A program made the translations under genes and the position numbers. A stretch of DNA of 64,000 nucleotides from an uncultured Endomicrobiia bacterium (GTDB taxonomy: Bacteria > Elusimicrobiota > Endomicrobiia > DTEH01): contig CALFVX010000003.1 in NCBI GenBank assembly GCA_937928765.1, forward strand, positions 62,001 through 126,000, written 5' to 3'. Below are positions 1 through 8,935 of this stretch, piece by piece (within the stretch, counting starts at the first letter, position 1; the number at the start of each line of letters is the position of its first letter). A model generated the notes under the pieces. The model saw only the letters and a program-made list of their open reading frames with translations. It made no database searches and had not been told where the DNA came from.

Positions 1-869
1 GAAACTAATACATATTCTGCCGTAGGATTATAAAGTTCAACATATTCTTGACTAAACCCTTCTAAAGTAACGGTTGAACCTACTACTTGAGAAATTACAA
101 CTCTATCATTTATCCATACATAACCAAAAACTGTTCCTGAAGACATCGGCTGAAGATCAAAATCAACTGTTTGTGGAGAAGCTCCTATAGAAACAAATTT
201 TATTTCAGGAAAAAAACCTCTTTTTGTAGCCATCAAATTGTAGCTTCCAAAAGGGGTTTTTATAGAATAATCTCCACTTGTATCAGTATAATCCATACAA
301 CCAATATTTTCTGCAAGACAAACCAACGCATCTTTAATTGCTACAAAATTTGTTTTATTTCTTACTTTTCCTTTAACAACTCCTCTAAAAGATGATATAT
401 CAGGATTTGCAATTGTGGTGTTTAAATAAACAACTTTTTCTCCTAAACCAATATTGTATACAACCGAAATTTTTATGTATTTCATCCCACGATCAATTGA
501 TGTAGGTGGTAAGGGCTGCAGTTTTCCGTTTATTTCATCTACAGGACAAACATAAGTATATCTTGTGAAATATATCCCACCTTCTAAAATTCTTTCTGGA
601 GGAAAATATTCTGTATCATAAGGTATATGAGGATAAAATTGTGTTAAATACTGAGGTTGTGGAGTAATAAGAACCTTGTAATACGGCATCTGACGAAGAA
701 TCTGAATTTTTTCCTGTGCAAGATTTGTAGCTAAACTTTTTGCTTTTGAACTAACAAGCGCTTTTGAGATATTGTTAAAACTGCCAACATAACCTAATAT
801 TACAACACTCACAATTACTACTGCAACAAGAAGTTCTACTAATGTTACGCCTTTAGTTTTTGTATTCAT
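1..869 (-). CDS. Prepilin-like protein with N-terminal methylation-type segment, carboxypeptidase-regulatory-like domain and lamin-tail-like C-terminal part (partial, runs off window start)
   Basis: Minus-strand open frame from ATG at 869 to window edge, absent from the ORF track: MNTKTKGVTLVELLVAVVIVSVVILGYVGSF...; later ...VVKGKVRNKTNFVAIKDALVCL...DTSGDYSIKTPFGSYNLMATKRGFFP... and ...EYVELYNPTAEYVLV. Confidence 0.8.
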   Translation of the reverse strand, partial: MNTKTKGVTLVELLVAVVIVSVVILGYVGSFNNISKALVSSKAKSLATNLAQEKIQILRQMPYYKVLITPQPQYLTQFYPHIPYDTEYFPPERILEGGIYFTRYTYVCPVDEINGKLQPLPPTSIDRGMKYIKISVVYNIGLGEKVVYLNTTIANPDISSFRGVVKGKVRNKTNFVAIKDALVCLAENIGCMDYTDTSGDYSIKTPFGSYNLMATKRGFFPEIKFVSIGASPQTVDFDLQPMSSGTVFGYVWINDRVVISQVVGSTVTLEGFSQEYVELYNPTAEYVLV

Positions 870-1129
870 TTATTTATTTTTTATTATTAAAAATTTTATA
901 GTAAATTCAACAATTTAAGTTTTTGTAAATGAATTTTTTAAAGTATAAATTGAAAATATACTTATTCATCAGTTGGATTTTAAAGAACAGAAAATTTGTG
1001 TGTTAAAGGATTAAAAACTTATTACTCTTTTCCTAATTTAATTATATATACTAAATTTTCTTTTTGACAACATAGAAAAAATTTTTTAAACAGGTTGTTT
1101 TTTATAAATGTTTTTGTTATTTAATTTTT

Positions 1130-1606
1130 ATGTTATTAGCAAACTTTTTTGTTTACTTATCAACCATTTTAAAACTTTTGTTAAACCATCTAATTAACAT
1201 TCCTTTAAACTTACTTGCTGGATTGGGAAAATTTTATGTTGTAATGATTGCTTTTATAATTGATATAATTCAGTCAACAATATACACAAAAATTCTTGAA
1301 GGTAATAAAATTTTTGATAAACTTAAATTTTTTAAAAATTTATTACCAGAAGAAAGTAAAATCCAACAAAAACCTTTTTTTACAAAATTCAGAAAGCCCC
1401 AATATTTAGGTATTTTTATTTTAGCATCACTTCCAGTATATACAGGTGGGATTTGTGCTGCTGCAACATTAAGATATATATCTAAAAATCTCAACCCTAA
1501 AAAATCTCTTATAGTAATGTATTTAGGTAGTTTATTAGGATGTATTATATGGGTATTAGGGATAAACTTTTTATTTGAAGTTTTTAAATTTATATTTAAA
1601 GTATAA
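1130..1606 (+). CDS. Small multidrug-export-like integral membrane protein
   Basis: Hydrophobic 158 aa ORF with SLPVYTGGICAAATLRYISKNLNPKKSLIVMYLGSLLGC pattern typical of this family. Confidence 0.55.
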   Translation: MLLANFFVYLSTILKLLLNHLINIPLNLLAGLGKFYVVMIAFIIDIIQSTIYTKILEGNKIFDKLKFFKNLLPEESKIQQKPFFTKFRKPQYLGIFILASLPVYTGGICAAATLRYISKNLNPKKSLIVMYLGSLLGCIIWVLGINFLFEVFKFIFKV

Positions 1607-1686
1607 AAATTTTATTATTAAATAACTTAACTAAATTTTTTTATTAATAAAAACTGCAATATTTTTATAATAAGCAGATTAATTTA

Positions 1687-2868
1687 TTACAACATTCCAA
1701 ATAACCACCCTGCAATTGTAGACATTAAAACAACAAGGATAACATAAGTTAATGCCTTCTTCCATCCTAATTCTCCGGCTATAACAAGAATTGATGGAAG
1801 AGAAAGCGAAGGTCCTGCAAGAAGTAGTGCTAAAGCAGGCCCGTGTCCCATACCAGCGCCAATAAGTCCTTGTAATATTGGAATTTCTGTCAATGTGGCG
1901 AAATACATTAATGCTCCAGATATTGAAGCAAAAAAGTTAGCAAAAATCGAATTACCACCAACAAGATTTGCCACCCATTCATTTGGAATTAAAGCTTCAT
2001 AGCCTGGTCTTCCAAGCAATAATCCAGCAACAATAATCCCGACAAACAAAAGTGGTAAAATCTGAAGTGCAAAATCTCTGGTAGCGGTAACCCAATCTTT
2101 TAATTCATCTTTTTTAAACCAAAATATAAGAATAAATATTAACACCACAAAAAGTAATAAAGATATTATCCATTTTGCTGAGTAAATAAAATCCCAGATC
2201 GGTATGTTACCCTTTGATGGTGCCCAATTCAAGAAAATAAGTATACCTATCATAACAGCCATGTAAACAACTTCCTGCCATAGTTTTCTTGGTATTTCCA
2301 TAGATACTGTCTTAAACATCCCCTCGTCTGAAAGTCTTTTTTCATCTTCCTTTCTATAGATAAAATGCATGATAAGTCCTATTAAGACAGCAAATATTAT
2401 AGCTCCAAATGTTCTTGCAAGACCAAGCTTAAGCCCTAAAACTTTAGCAGAAAGTATGATAGCTAAAATGTTTATTGCAGGACCCGAGTAAAGAAAAGAT
2501 ATAGCAGGTCCAAGCCCGGCACCCTTTTTGTATATTCCTTTAAAAAGTGGCAAAATAGTACATGAACATACTGAAAGAATAGCTCCCGAAACAGATGCAA
2601 CAGAATAACTTAAAATTTTATTTGCTTTTGGTCCAAGATATTTTATAACTGCCTGCTGATTCACAAAAACTATAATTGCTCCTGCAATAAAAAACGCCGG
2701 AATCAAACATAGTAAAACATGTTGATGAGCATAATCAGAAAGCATAAAAAATGCTTCATTTATAGCCTTTAAAACCCTTTCACTTTCTGCTGGAATAAAA
2801 TATATAACAAAAAATATTATAGTAAAAAACAACAACCTTTTATTCGGCGAAATTTCTTTATTTATCAT
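1687..2868 (-). CDS. Permease, DUF318/ArsP-like family
   Basis: 393 aa polytopic protein with SVCSCTILPLFKGIYKKGAGLGPAISFLYSGPAINI motif. Confidence 0.8.
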   Translation of the reverse strand: MINKEISPNKRLLFFTIIFFVIYFIPAESERVLKAINEAFFMLSDYAHQHVLLCLIPAFFIAGAIIVFVNQQAVIKYLGPKANKILSYSVASVSGAILSVCSCTILPLFKGIYKKGAGLGPAISFLYSGPAINILAIILSAKVLGLKLGLARTFGAIIFAVLIGLIMHFIYRKEDEKRLSDEGMFKTVSMEIPRKLWQEVVYMAVMIGILIFLNWAPSKGNIPIWDFIYSAKWIISLLLFVVLIFILIFWFKKDELKDWVTATRDFALQILPLLFVGIIVAGLLLGRPGYEALIPNEWVANLVGGNSIFANFFASISGALMYFATLTEIPILQGLIGAGMGHGPALALLLAGPSLSLPSILVIAGELGWKKALTYVILVVLMSTIAGWLFGML

Positions 2869-2890
2869 AATTTTCTCCTAGGTTAACTTT

Positions 2891-3592
2891 TTATATAAGA
2901 AAAAAATAAATTCCTGTGAATAAAATCAAAATTCCACAAATCTTTCTTAAAATTATTGTGCCTTTGGACTCTTCTGTCCAGTTCAAATAATTTTGCACCA
3001 GGTTTATAAATGTTCCTGCAAGTACTATCACAGATATATGCCCAATTGCAAAAGAAATAAGTAATATTGAAGAATATATAAAGCTTTTTTGAGCAACCTG
3101 AAAGACTACTAAAAGAAGTGGCATCATAAATCCAAATGTACAGGGACCTAAAGCAAGACCAAATATCAACCCAAGTACAAAAGCTCCAATGGTTCCCTTA
3201 CCCTTCATATTTGGACTTATTGTTTTAATCTGGGGTAGTGGAATTAAATCTAAAAGCCACACTCCTACAACTACAAAAACTATAGCAACAATTATTTTGC
3301 CTATTTTTCCTATATCTCCGAGCATTCTTCCAATTGCTCCTGTAATAAAGCCAATAACGATAATGCTTAAGAGTATTCCCAGTGATAAGATTAAAGAAAG
3401 CCACAAAGCTCTTTTTGTCTTGAGTTTGCCACTCCCGTTAATATACCCAATTACAAGTGGAATACTTGAAAGATGACACGGACTTAAAACAATACTCAAA
3501 ACACCCCAGAAAAACGCAGCAAAAACTGCAACTAAAATATTTGATTGAAAAAATTTTGTAAAATTATCAAAGATATTTATAAGAAAATTCAT
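2891..3592 (-). CDS. ccdA: Cytochrome c biogenesis/thiol-disulfide transporter CcdA-like
   Basis: SPCHLSSIPLVIGYINGSG and LGPCTFGFMMPLL paired Cys-Pro motifs in a polytopic protein; ATGA overlap with upstream thioredoxin. Confidence 0.8.
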   Translation of the reverse strand: MNFLINIFDNFTKFFQSNILVAVFAAFFWGVLSIVLSPCHLSSIPLVIGYINGSGKLKTKRALWLSLILSLGILLSIIVIGFITGAIGRMLGDIGKIGKIIVAIVFVVVGVWLLDLIPLPQIKTISPNMKGKGTIGAFVLGLIFGLALGPCTFGFMMPLLLVVFQVAQKSFIYSSILLISFAIGHISVIVLAGTFINLVQNYLNWTEESKGTIILRKICGILILFTGIYFFLI

Positions 3593-4002
3593 TTTCCTTC
3601 CTCCTTAATCTTCATCTCAAGTACTTTAATCAGCTCTTCTTTCGGAAAATAACCCTCATGTCTAAAATATTCTTTTCCATCTTTATCAAGAAAAACCTGT
3701 GTTGGTATTACTCTTATACGATAATATTCAGCATATGGCCTACCATCTTCTGTCCATACATCATAAAAAACCACCTTAACAATTCCAGCATATTCCTTCT
3801 CAATCTCAGCCATAATAGGCTGCATCATTCTGCAAGGAATACATCTAACTGAACCAAGCTCGATAAATGTAACAAGGTGGTTTGCTGAAGATATAGAAGA
3901 TGAATTATCAGTTTGTGAAATTTGCTTTTCTTTTTTAGCACAGGATAGAAGGGCTAACATAATAAGCCCTGAAAGAATAGTAAATTTTACAAAGTATCTC
4001 AT
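3589..4002 (-). CDS. Thioredoxin-like lipoprotein
   Basis: Lipobox-like LALLSCAKK; thioredoxin active site CIPC in ELGSVRCIPCRMMQPIM; cis-Pro IPTQVFLDKDGKE. Confidence 0.85.
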   Translation of the reverse strand: MRYFVKFTILSGLIMLALLSCAKKEKQISQTDNSSSISSANHLVTFIELGSVRCIPCRMMQPIMAEIEKEYAGIVKVVFYDVWTEDGRPYAEYYRIRVIPTQVFLDKDGKEYFRHEGYFPKEELIKVLEMKIKEEGK

Positions 4003-4328
4003 ATAGTGTCTCCTTTATTTGTATTTATATCATTTATCTGAATTCCAAGTATTCTTACTCCATTTTCTGACCATAAAGAAAAATTCGCCGGCCCGGAGAT
4101 AAGACAATCTCCTTCTTTTATTGTAGCCTCTTTGTCGTTAATCTTTACATTAACCTCTCCTTTAATGACATAGAAAATTACATTCTCATGCATAATACAG
4201 TCCGGTAGCTTTTCTCCTATGCTAAGTTCAATAAGACGTGTCTTGAAATTATCTTTTTTAAAAAATACATTTTTGTTTCTCTCTTCATAAGGATAAACCT
4301 TCATTTCTTTTAAATTAAACACTTTCAT
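3999..4328 (-). CDS. Small cupin-fold protein
   Basis: 109 aa, HENVIFYVIKGEVNVKINDKEATIKEGDCLISGP cupin pattern. Confidence 0.65.
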   Translation of the reverse strand: MKVFNLKEMKVYPYEERNKNVFFKKDNFKTRLIELSIGEKLPDCIMHENVIFYVIKGEVNVKINDKEATIKEGDCLISGPANFSLWSENGVRILGIQINDINTNKGDTI

Positions 4329-4338
4329 TTCTCCCTAC

Positions 4339-4881
4339 TTAAACTGTGTTATTCATTTTAAATTCTTTTCCAAAGATTTTCTCCATTATGATGGCAATAA
4401 CAATAAAAACAGGAAGGGCAAAAAAAGTCCTAAGCAGTGAAAATTTTAAACCTAAATAGCCAATCTCAAATGTAAGCATCGGAATTTTAATGGTAGTAAA
4501 AGCACCAAGATACACAAAAATATTTCTTACACTTGCTCCCTTCCTCCACAAAAGATATGCAACAGGAAAAGCAGAATACAGAGGTCCCATCTGTAACATC
4601 GCAAGAAGTATAACCCAGAATATTCCCATCGCACCGGATTGCTTTCCTATATGTTTCTCAATAATTTCTCTTGGAACCCATGCTTCAAAAAGACCTAATA
4701 GTATAAATATTAACGGCATATAAGAGATCATTTCGATAAAAGAAGTCTTTAAATTATTTATCACTTTGAATCCGAAACTAAAATTACTAAAATATGTAAT
4801 TATTGCGAAAATAACAAAAATAGCAATAAAAATTAAATCATTTCTGTTTTTAGCAAAAAACTTTTTCATATCATCCTCCAC
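4339..4881 (-). CDS. Half-size permease (DUF318-like), partner of next ORF
   Basis: Polytopic 180 aa; overlaps upstream 174 aa permease-like ORF by 16 nt. Confidence 0.55.
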   Translation of the reverse strand: MEDDMKKFFAKNRNDLIFIAIFVIFAIITYFSNFSFGFKVINNLKTSFIEMISYMPLIFILLGLFEAWVPREIIEKHIGKQSGAMGIFWVILLAMLQMGPLYSAFPVAYLLWRKGASVRNIFVYLGAFTTIKIPMLTFEIGYLGLKFSLLRTFFALPVFIVIAIIMEKIFGKEFKMNNTV

Positions 4882-5390
4882 ACAAAAGCAATAAGAAGCC
4901 CAATTAAAACAGCTCCAATAAAACTTAAAATATTCCTTACAAGAGCTACCTTAAAACCAAAAAACTTCTGTTCCAGTGGAAGAGTAACTATTACTACCAT
5001 CATAAGTGTTGTGATAAAAACAGCAATTATAGGATAGGCTGCACCATTTTTTATTAAAACAGAAGATAACGGATAAGCCACAATTCCAGGAATAAGTGAG
5101 ATAGAACCAAGAAGGGCAGCTATAACAAATCCTATAGCTCCCGATCTTTCACCCAGAAGCCTTGCCAGTGCCTCTTTCGGCAAAAGTGCAAGCAAAAAAG
5201 CTACAGCAATCAAAATGGTTAAAAAAGAGGGCAAAATATTTACCAACAAATTCCAGGCTATTCTCAAAGCCTCTTTTGTTCTCTCTTTATCAAGAAATAG
5301 AGAGAGTAAGAGCAGTATGAATGTCACAATAATAAGAAGTTTCATTTTTTTCTCCTCTAATTCATATTTGCAGTTTCGAGTTAAACTCAA
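4866..5390 (-). CDS. Half-size permease (DUF318-like)
   Basis: Polytopic 174 aa; GSISLIPGIVAYPLSSVLIKNGAAYPIIAVFITTLMMV. Confidence 0.55.
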   Translation of the reverse strand: MSLTRNCKYELEEKKMKLLIIVTFILLLLSLFLDKERTKEALRIAWNLLVNILPSFLTILIAVAFLLALLPKEALARLLGERSGAIGFVIAALLGSISLIPGIVAYPLSSVLIKNGAAYPIIAVFITTLMMVVIVTLPLEQKFFGFKVALVRNILSFIGAVLIGLLIAFVWRMI

Positions 5391-5396
5391 CTTCCA

Positions 5397-6164
5397 TTAA
5401 TTTTTAAGTTTTAAAAAAACTTCAACAAGCTTTTTCCTTAAGATATTTCTTATCTCTTCTTCATCATCCTTAAGTGGCCTTGCTGGGATGAGATTGTATG
5501 CATCCATTCCGTATTTTAAGTAAACATCCATTGAGGCTGGAATAACCTCTTTTAAGACCTCCCTAACTTTATCTTCTTTAAGACCAAAGTTAAGTCCAAG
5601 TTTAAATAATTCATCCCACATAAACCAGAAATAAGTAGGTAACATTGCAGAAATAACAGCATACGCCTCTAAGGTTTCTTCTTTTACAACTGGAGTTTTG
5701 CCAATATTGTTAAACAGAGAAACTACTTCCTCTCTTTCACTTTCACCAATTTCATCAGAAAGGCATACTGGATTATAGCCTTTATTTACAATTGAAGTGA
5801 GGTTTGGATTACACCTTGCGATGCGTCCGAAACCACCAAGTTTTCCCTTTATTTGTGAGATTGTTATCTTTGGAGCAAGTGATAAAATGATAGTTTTTTC
5901 CCAAAGCAAAGGTTTGATCTTTTCAAGAGTTTCCATTATTACCGGTGGATGAATAGCAAGGATTATTAATTCAGAATTACAAACTTCTTCAACTGTGTTT
6001 ATTATTCGTACTGTAGGAAATGCTTTTAAAATACTATCAAGAGCCTCTTTACTGCAATCGTAGGTAGAAATCGATTCAAGGTTAAAATTCTTATTTTTCA
6101 ATCCTTCTAAAATTATTTTTACAATTCTTCCAGCACCAATAAAACCAATATTTTTAAATGGCAT
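5397..6164 (-). CDS. ProC-like / NADP-F420-binding-type oxidoreductase
   Basis: N-terminal Rossmann GFIGAGRIVKIILEGL; pyrroline-5-carboxylate-reductase-like layout. Confidence 0.75.
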   Translation of the reverse strand: MPFKNIGFIGAGRIVKIILEGLKNKNFNLESISTYDCSKEALDSILKAFPTVRIINTVEEVCNSELIILAIHPPVIMETLEKIKPLLWEKTIILSLAPKITISQIKGKLGGFGRIARCNPNLTSIVNKGYNPVCLSDEIGESEREEVVSLFNNIGKTPVVKEETLEAYAVISAMLPTYFWFMWDELFKLGLNFGLKEDKVREVLKEVIPASMDVYLKYGMDAYNLIPARPLKDDEEEIRNILRKKLVEVFLKLKN

Positions 6165-6181
6165 AAGAAATCTCCTTTTTG

Positions 6182-6496
6182 CTATTTCTTTTTTATTACG
6201 AGTTTGTTTTGTTCTTCCAATACTTTTTTTACCTTTGGCCAGATATTGTGTTTTTTGTAAAATTCTCTTAGTTCATTAATATCCGGGAATGTTATAGCGT
6301 TTCCAAGACAGAGATTGGCACATGTAGAGCAACCTACCACACAGCTATAAGGTCTTGCTACTACTGCACCATTTTCAGTCTAGTCGTAAACCTCTTTACC
6401 ACAATTCATACATATGCCACATTTTAAACATTTTTCTGAATCAATTGTAGGATACCAATTTACTTCTTCTCTTTTTACTCCTGCAAACCATGGCAT
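6182..6496 (-). pseudogene. 4Fe-4S ferredoxin interrupted by in-frame TAG (6380-6382)
   Basis: Translation MPWFAGVKREEVNWYPTIDSEKCLKCGICMNCGKEVYD*TENGAVVARPYSCVVGCSTCANLCLGNAITFP...KKK*; collinear with ferredoxin 7012-7296 across the stop. Confidence 0.85.
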
Positions 6497-6623
6497 AAAA
6501 ATCTCCTTTTATAAAATTTTCTTAATTTAATTTTTTATTTTTAGTTTGCAAATTTAATACTTTATCTTCAATTAATTATATGTTTTTTATATATTTTAAT
6601 AAACTAATTAAAATTGATTAAAA

Positions 6624-6878
6624 CTATTTATTTAAAACTTTCATAATATAATGTTTTATATGTTCTTTATCCCATATATGTCCTTCACAAAGTATATGAT
6701 CATTAACTATCAGTGCTGGGGTGACTATAAGATCGCATTCTTCTAGTTTCATTATTTCCTTTATATCATGTATAACTTCTAGCTGGCATTCACATCCAAT
6801 CTCTTTTATAGCCTCTAGTGTATTTTTCAAAAGATGTTGTTGAAAAGTATCTTCTTCTCCTACTATTATAATTTTCAT
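6624..6878 (-). CDS. Thioredoxin-fold small protein lacking the CxxC motif
   Basis: 84 aa; VTPALIVNDHILCEG matches VTPALAVDGIIKSAG of 8198-8428, but the N-terminal CPKC is replaced by EEDTF. Confidence 0.7.
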   Translation of the reverse strand: MKIIIVGEEDTFQQHLLKNTLEAIKEIGCECQLEVIHDIKEIMKLEECDLIVTPALIVNDHILCEGHIWDKEHIKHYIMKVLNK

Positions 6879-7011
6879 AAGATTTACCTAACCCTTATTT
6901 TTAAAATATTATATTTCAACAATATGTAAAATTTAAATTATTATCTTTTAACGAAAAAGTATGTTAAGAAATTTTTTCTAAAATATATCAATTTTTTTAT
7001 TTATTTCAATT

Positions 7012-7296
7012 TCATCTACTACTTGATGTTTCCTGTTTAATTTTATTTATAGATTCTAAAAGTTGTTGTCTTGTAGGAAATTTTATTGCTTTATTTGAGC
7101 AAAGGTTTGCACATGAAGAACATCCTACCACACAATTGTAAGGATTAGAAACTATAGGATGGTTATTATCATCATCCCATTTAAAAACTTTATTTCTGCA
7201 AAAATTAAAACATTCTTGGCAACCTGTGCATTTGTCATAATCAATAGTTGGATACCACGGAATTTTTTCTCTCGATATTCCACTGAAAAGACTCAT
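7012..7296 (-). CDS. 4Fe-4S ferredoxin
   Basis: CTGCQECFNFC and CVVGCSSCANLC cysteine clusters. Confidence 0.85.
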   Translation of the reverse strand: MSLFSGISREKIPWYPTIDYDKCTGCQECFNFCRNKVFKWDDDNNHPIVSNPYNCVVGCSSCANLCSNKAIKFPTRQQLLESINKIKQETSSSR

Positions 7297-7298
7297 TT

Positions 7299-7601
7299 TT
7301 AACCCTCCTTTTTTTCATATTTTGTTCTTACCTTACGGAGCATTTCTTTTAATTCTTCCCTTTTAGGGAAACTAATTGCATCATAAGGACACTGAAACCT
7401 GCAGGACTCATCTCCGACATTGCACTCATAAGGCTTCAAAACATCCACAAAACCGTTCCCATTATGAGAAAAAACGCCAAAGGGACAAAATTTTACACAG
7501 ATAAATCCGCACTCATCAGGCCTACATTTTTTCTTATCAATTTTAGGAAACCAGTCTATTTCATTTTTTGGCAATCCAGTATAAGTCGATCTATCCCGCA
7601 T
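7299..7601 (-). CDS. 4Fe-4S ferredoxin-like protein
   Basis: CGFICVKFCPFGVF and CNVGDESCRFQCP; shares W(F/Y)P-ID start with neighbouring ferredoxins. Confidence 0.8.
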   Translation of the reverse strand: MRDRSTYTGLPKNEIDWFPKIDKKKCRPDECGFICVKFCPFGVFSHNGNGFVDVLKPYECNVGDESCRFQCPYDAISFPKREELKEMLRKVRTKYEKKEG

Positions 7602-7673
7602 AAATTACCCTCCATTTAATTTGAATTTATATATACAAGATCAAACTTTTTGTTAAGATTCTGTCTTACATAT

Positions 7674-8009
7674 TTATTTTAAAGATTCTATAGTTTCTTT
7701 AACCTTATTCATAGCATCTTGTGCTGACATATTTCTGAGATCTAAAGAAATAACCTGTTCATCATAATTCCCGCCAGCATCTGCAAAAGCATCTTTTAAC
7801 ATCTTTCTTTGCATTTTATGGTCGCATGCTCCTATGACATATCTTACACCTGGTTTGATATAATCTTTGATAAACCTATCTCCATCGTCAACACAAAGTT
7901 GTGGATGAACAATAGCATATTCTACATCAAGTTCTCCTCTTACATAGTTTATTAATTCCCAGACATTCAAGCTTGCAAATCCTGGGCACTGTCCTGTGCA
8001 GATACACAT
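7674..8009 (-). CDS. HdrA-like small redox protein
   Basis: MCICTGQCPGF... HPQLCVDDGDRFIKDYI ...GACDHKMQRKMLKDAF. Confidence 0.55.
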   Translation of the reverse strand: MCICTGQCPGFASLNVWELINYVRGELDVEYAIVHPQLCVDDGDRFIKDYIKPGVRYVIGACDHKMQRKMLKDAFADAGGNYDEQVISLDLRNMSAQDAMNKVKETIESLK

Positions 8010-8197
8010 TAGAAATCTTGGTTTTTTTGCATAATTTTTCCCTCCTTTTTTAAAAATTTTTCTATATCTATTGGGCTATATTATACCTTATTTAATAAAC
8101 AATATTGAAAAATGAAAAACAGAATTTAATATTAGCCACTGAGAAAACTTTTAATACTATGTATTATCAATCTTAAAGAAACATAAAATTTAAAAAT

Positions 8198-8428
8198 TTA
8201 TTTCAAAATTTCAATAATCTGTTGTTTTGATAAAACCTTACCTGCAGATTTTATTATTCCATCAACTGCTAATGCTGGTGTAACCATAACACCAAATTTC
8301 ATAATTTCTTCTATATCAGTAATTTTTTCTATTTCAGCATTTATTCCAAGTTCTTTTATTGCTTCTCTTGCATTAGCCTCAAGTATTTTACATTTTGGAC
8401 AACCTATTCCTAAAATTTGTATCTTCAT
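8198..8428 (-). CDS. Thioredoxin-fold redox-active disulfide protein
   Basis: 76 aa, GIGCPKCKILEANAREAI, VTPALAVDG. Confidence 0.85.
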   Translation of the reverse strand: MKIQILGIGCPKCKILEANAREAIKELGINAEIEKITDIEEIMKFGVMVTPALAVDGIIKSAGKVLSKQQIIEILK

Positions 8429-8462
8429 AAAAACTCCTTAACATTTTTATAAATAAATTTAA

Positions 8463-8813
8463 TTATAATAATTTACAACCTAATCTCTTTCTAATCCTTA
8501 ATATATTTTTCATCCTTTTTTTATCTGTTTTAAAAATTTCATCATCAACAGAATTCAAAAAGTTAATTAAACTATAAATAAATTTATCGTTTTTATCTTT
8601 TAAAAAATATTTTATAAATTTTCCATCTCGTTGTTCTTCAAGTATACCTGCATTTTTTAACTCTTTAATATGTCTTGAAATACAGTAAAAAGGTAAATTC
8701 AAGGATGAAACTATATCACATACATAAAGTTGACTAGCTTCAATAATAAGTTTTAAAATTCTTATTCTTGTTTCGTCCCCAAGTGATTTAAGTTTTTTAA
8801 CATAATCTTTCAT
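8463..8813 (-). CDS. ArsR-family HTH transcriptional regulator
   Basis: LKSLGDETRIRILKLI... SSLNLPFYCISRHIKELKNAGILEEQRDGKFIKYFL. Confidence 0.85.
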   Translation of the reverse strand: MKDYVKKLKSLGDETRIRILKLIIEASQLYVCDIVSSLNLPFYCISRHIKELKNAGILEEQRDGKFIKYFLKDKNDKFIYSLINFLNSVDDEIFKTDKKRMKNILRIRKRLGCKLL

Positions 8814-8935
8814 AATTACTAAAATCTACTGTTTATATTTTTTAAAAATACAACATATAATTACACATTTGTACTAATATACAAATATACAATTAAAAAA
8901 TATAAAAGTCAAGAGTTGTTTCTAAAAATTATTTC

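Noticed and set aside
171-395. Plus-strand 74 aa ORF
   Set aside because: Antisense to the convincing prepilin-like frame spanning 1-869; no recognisable motif.
6380-6382. TAG as a pyrrolysine or reassigned codon
   Set aside because: TAG and TAA both terminate other genes here and no pyl genes are visible; a single nonsense change at a Trp position is simpler.
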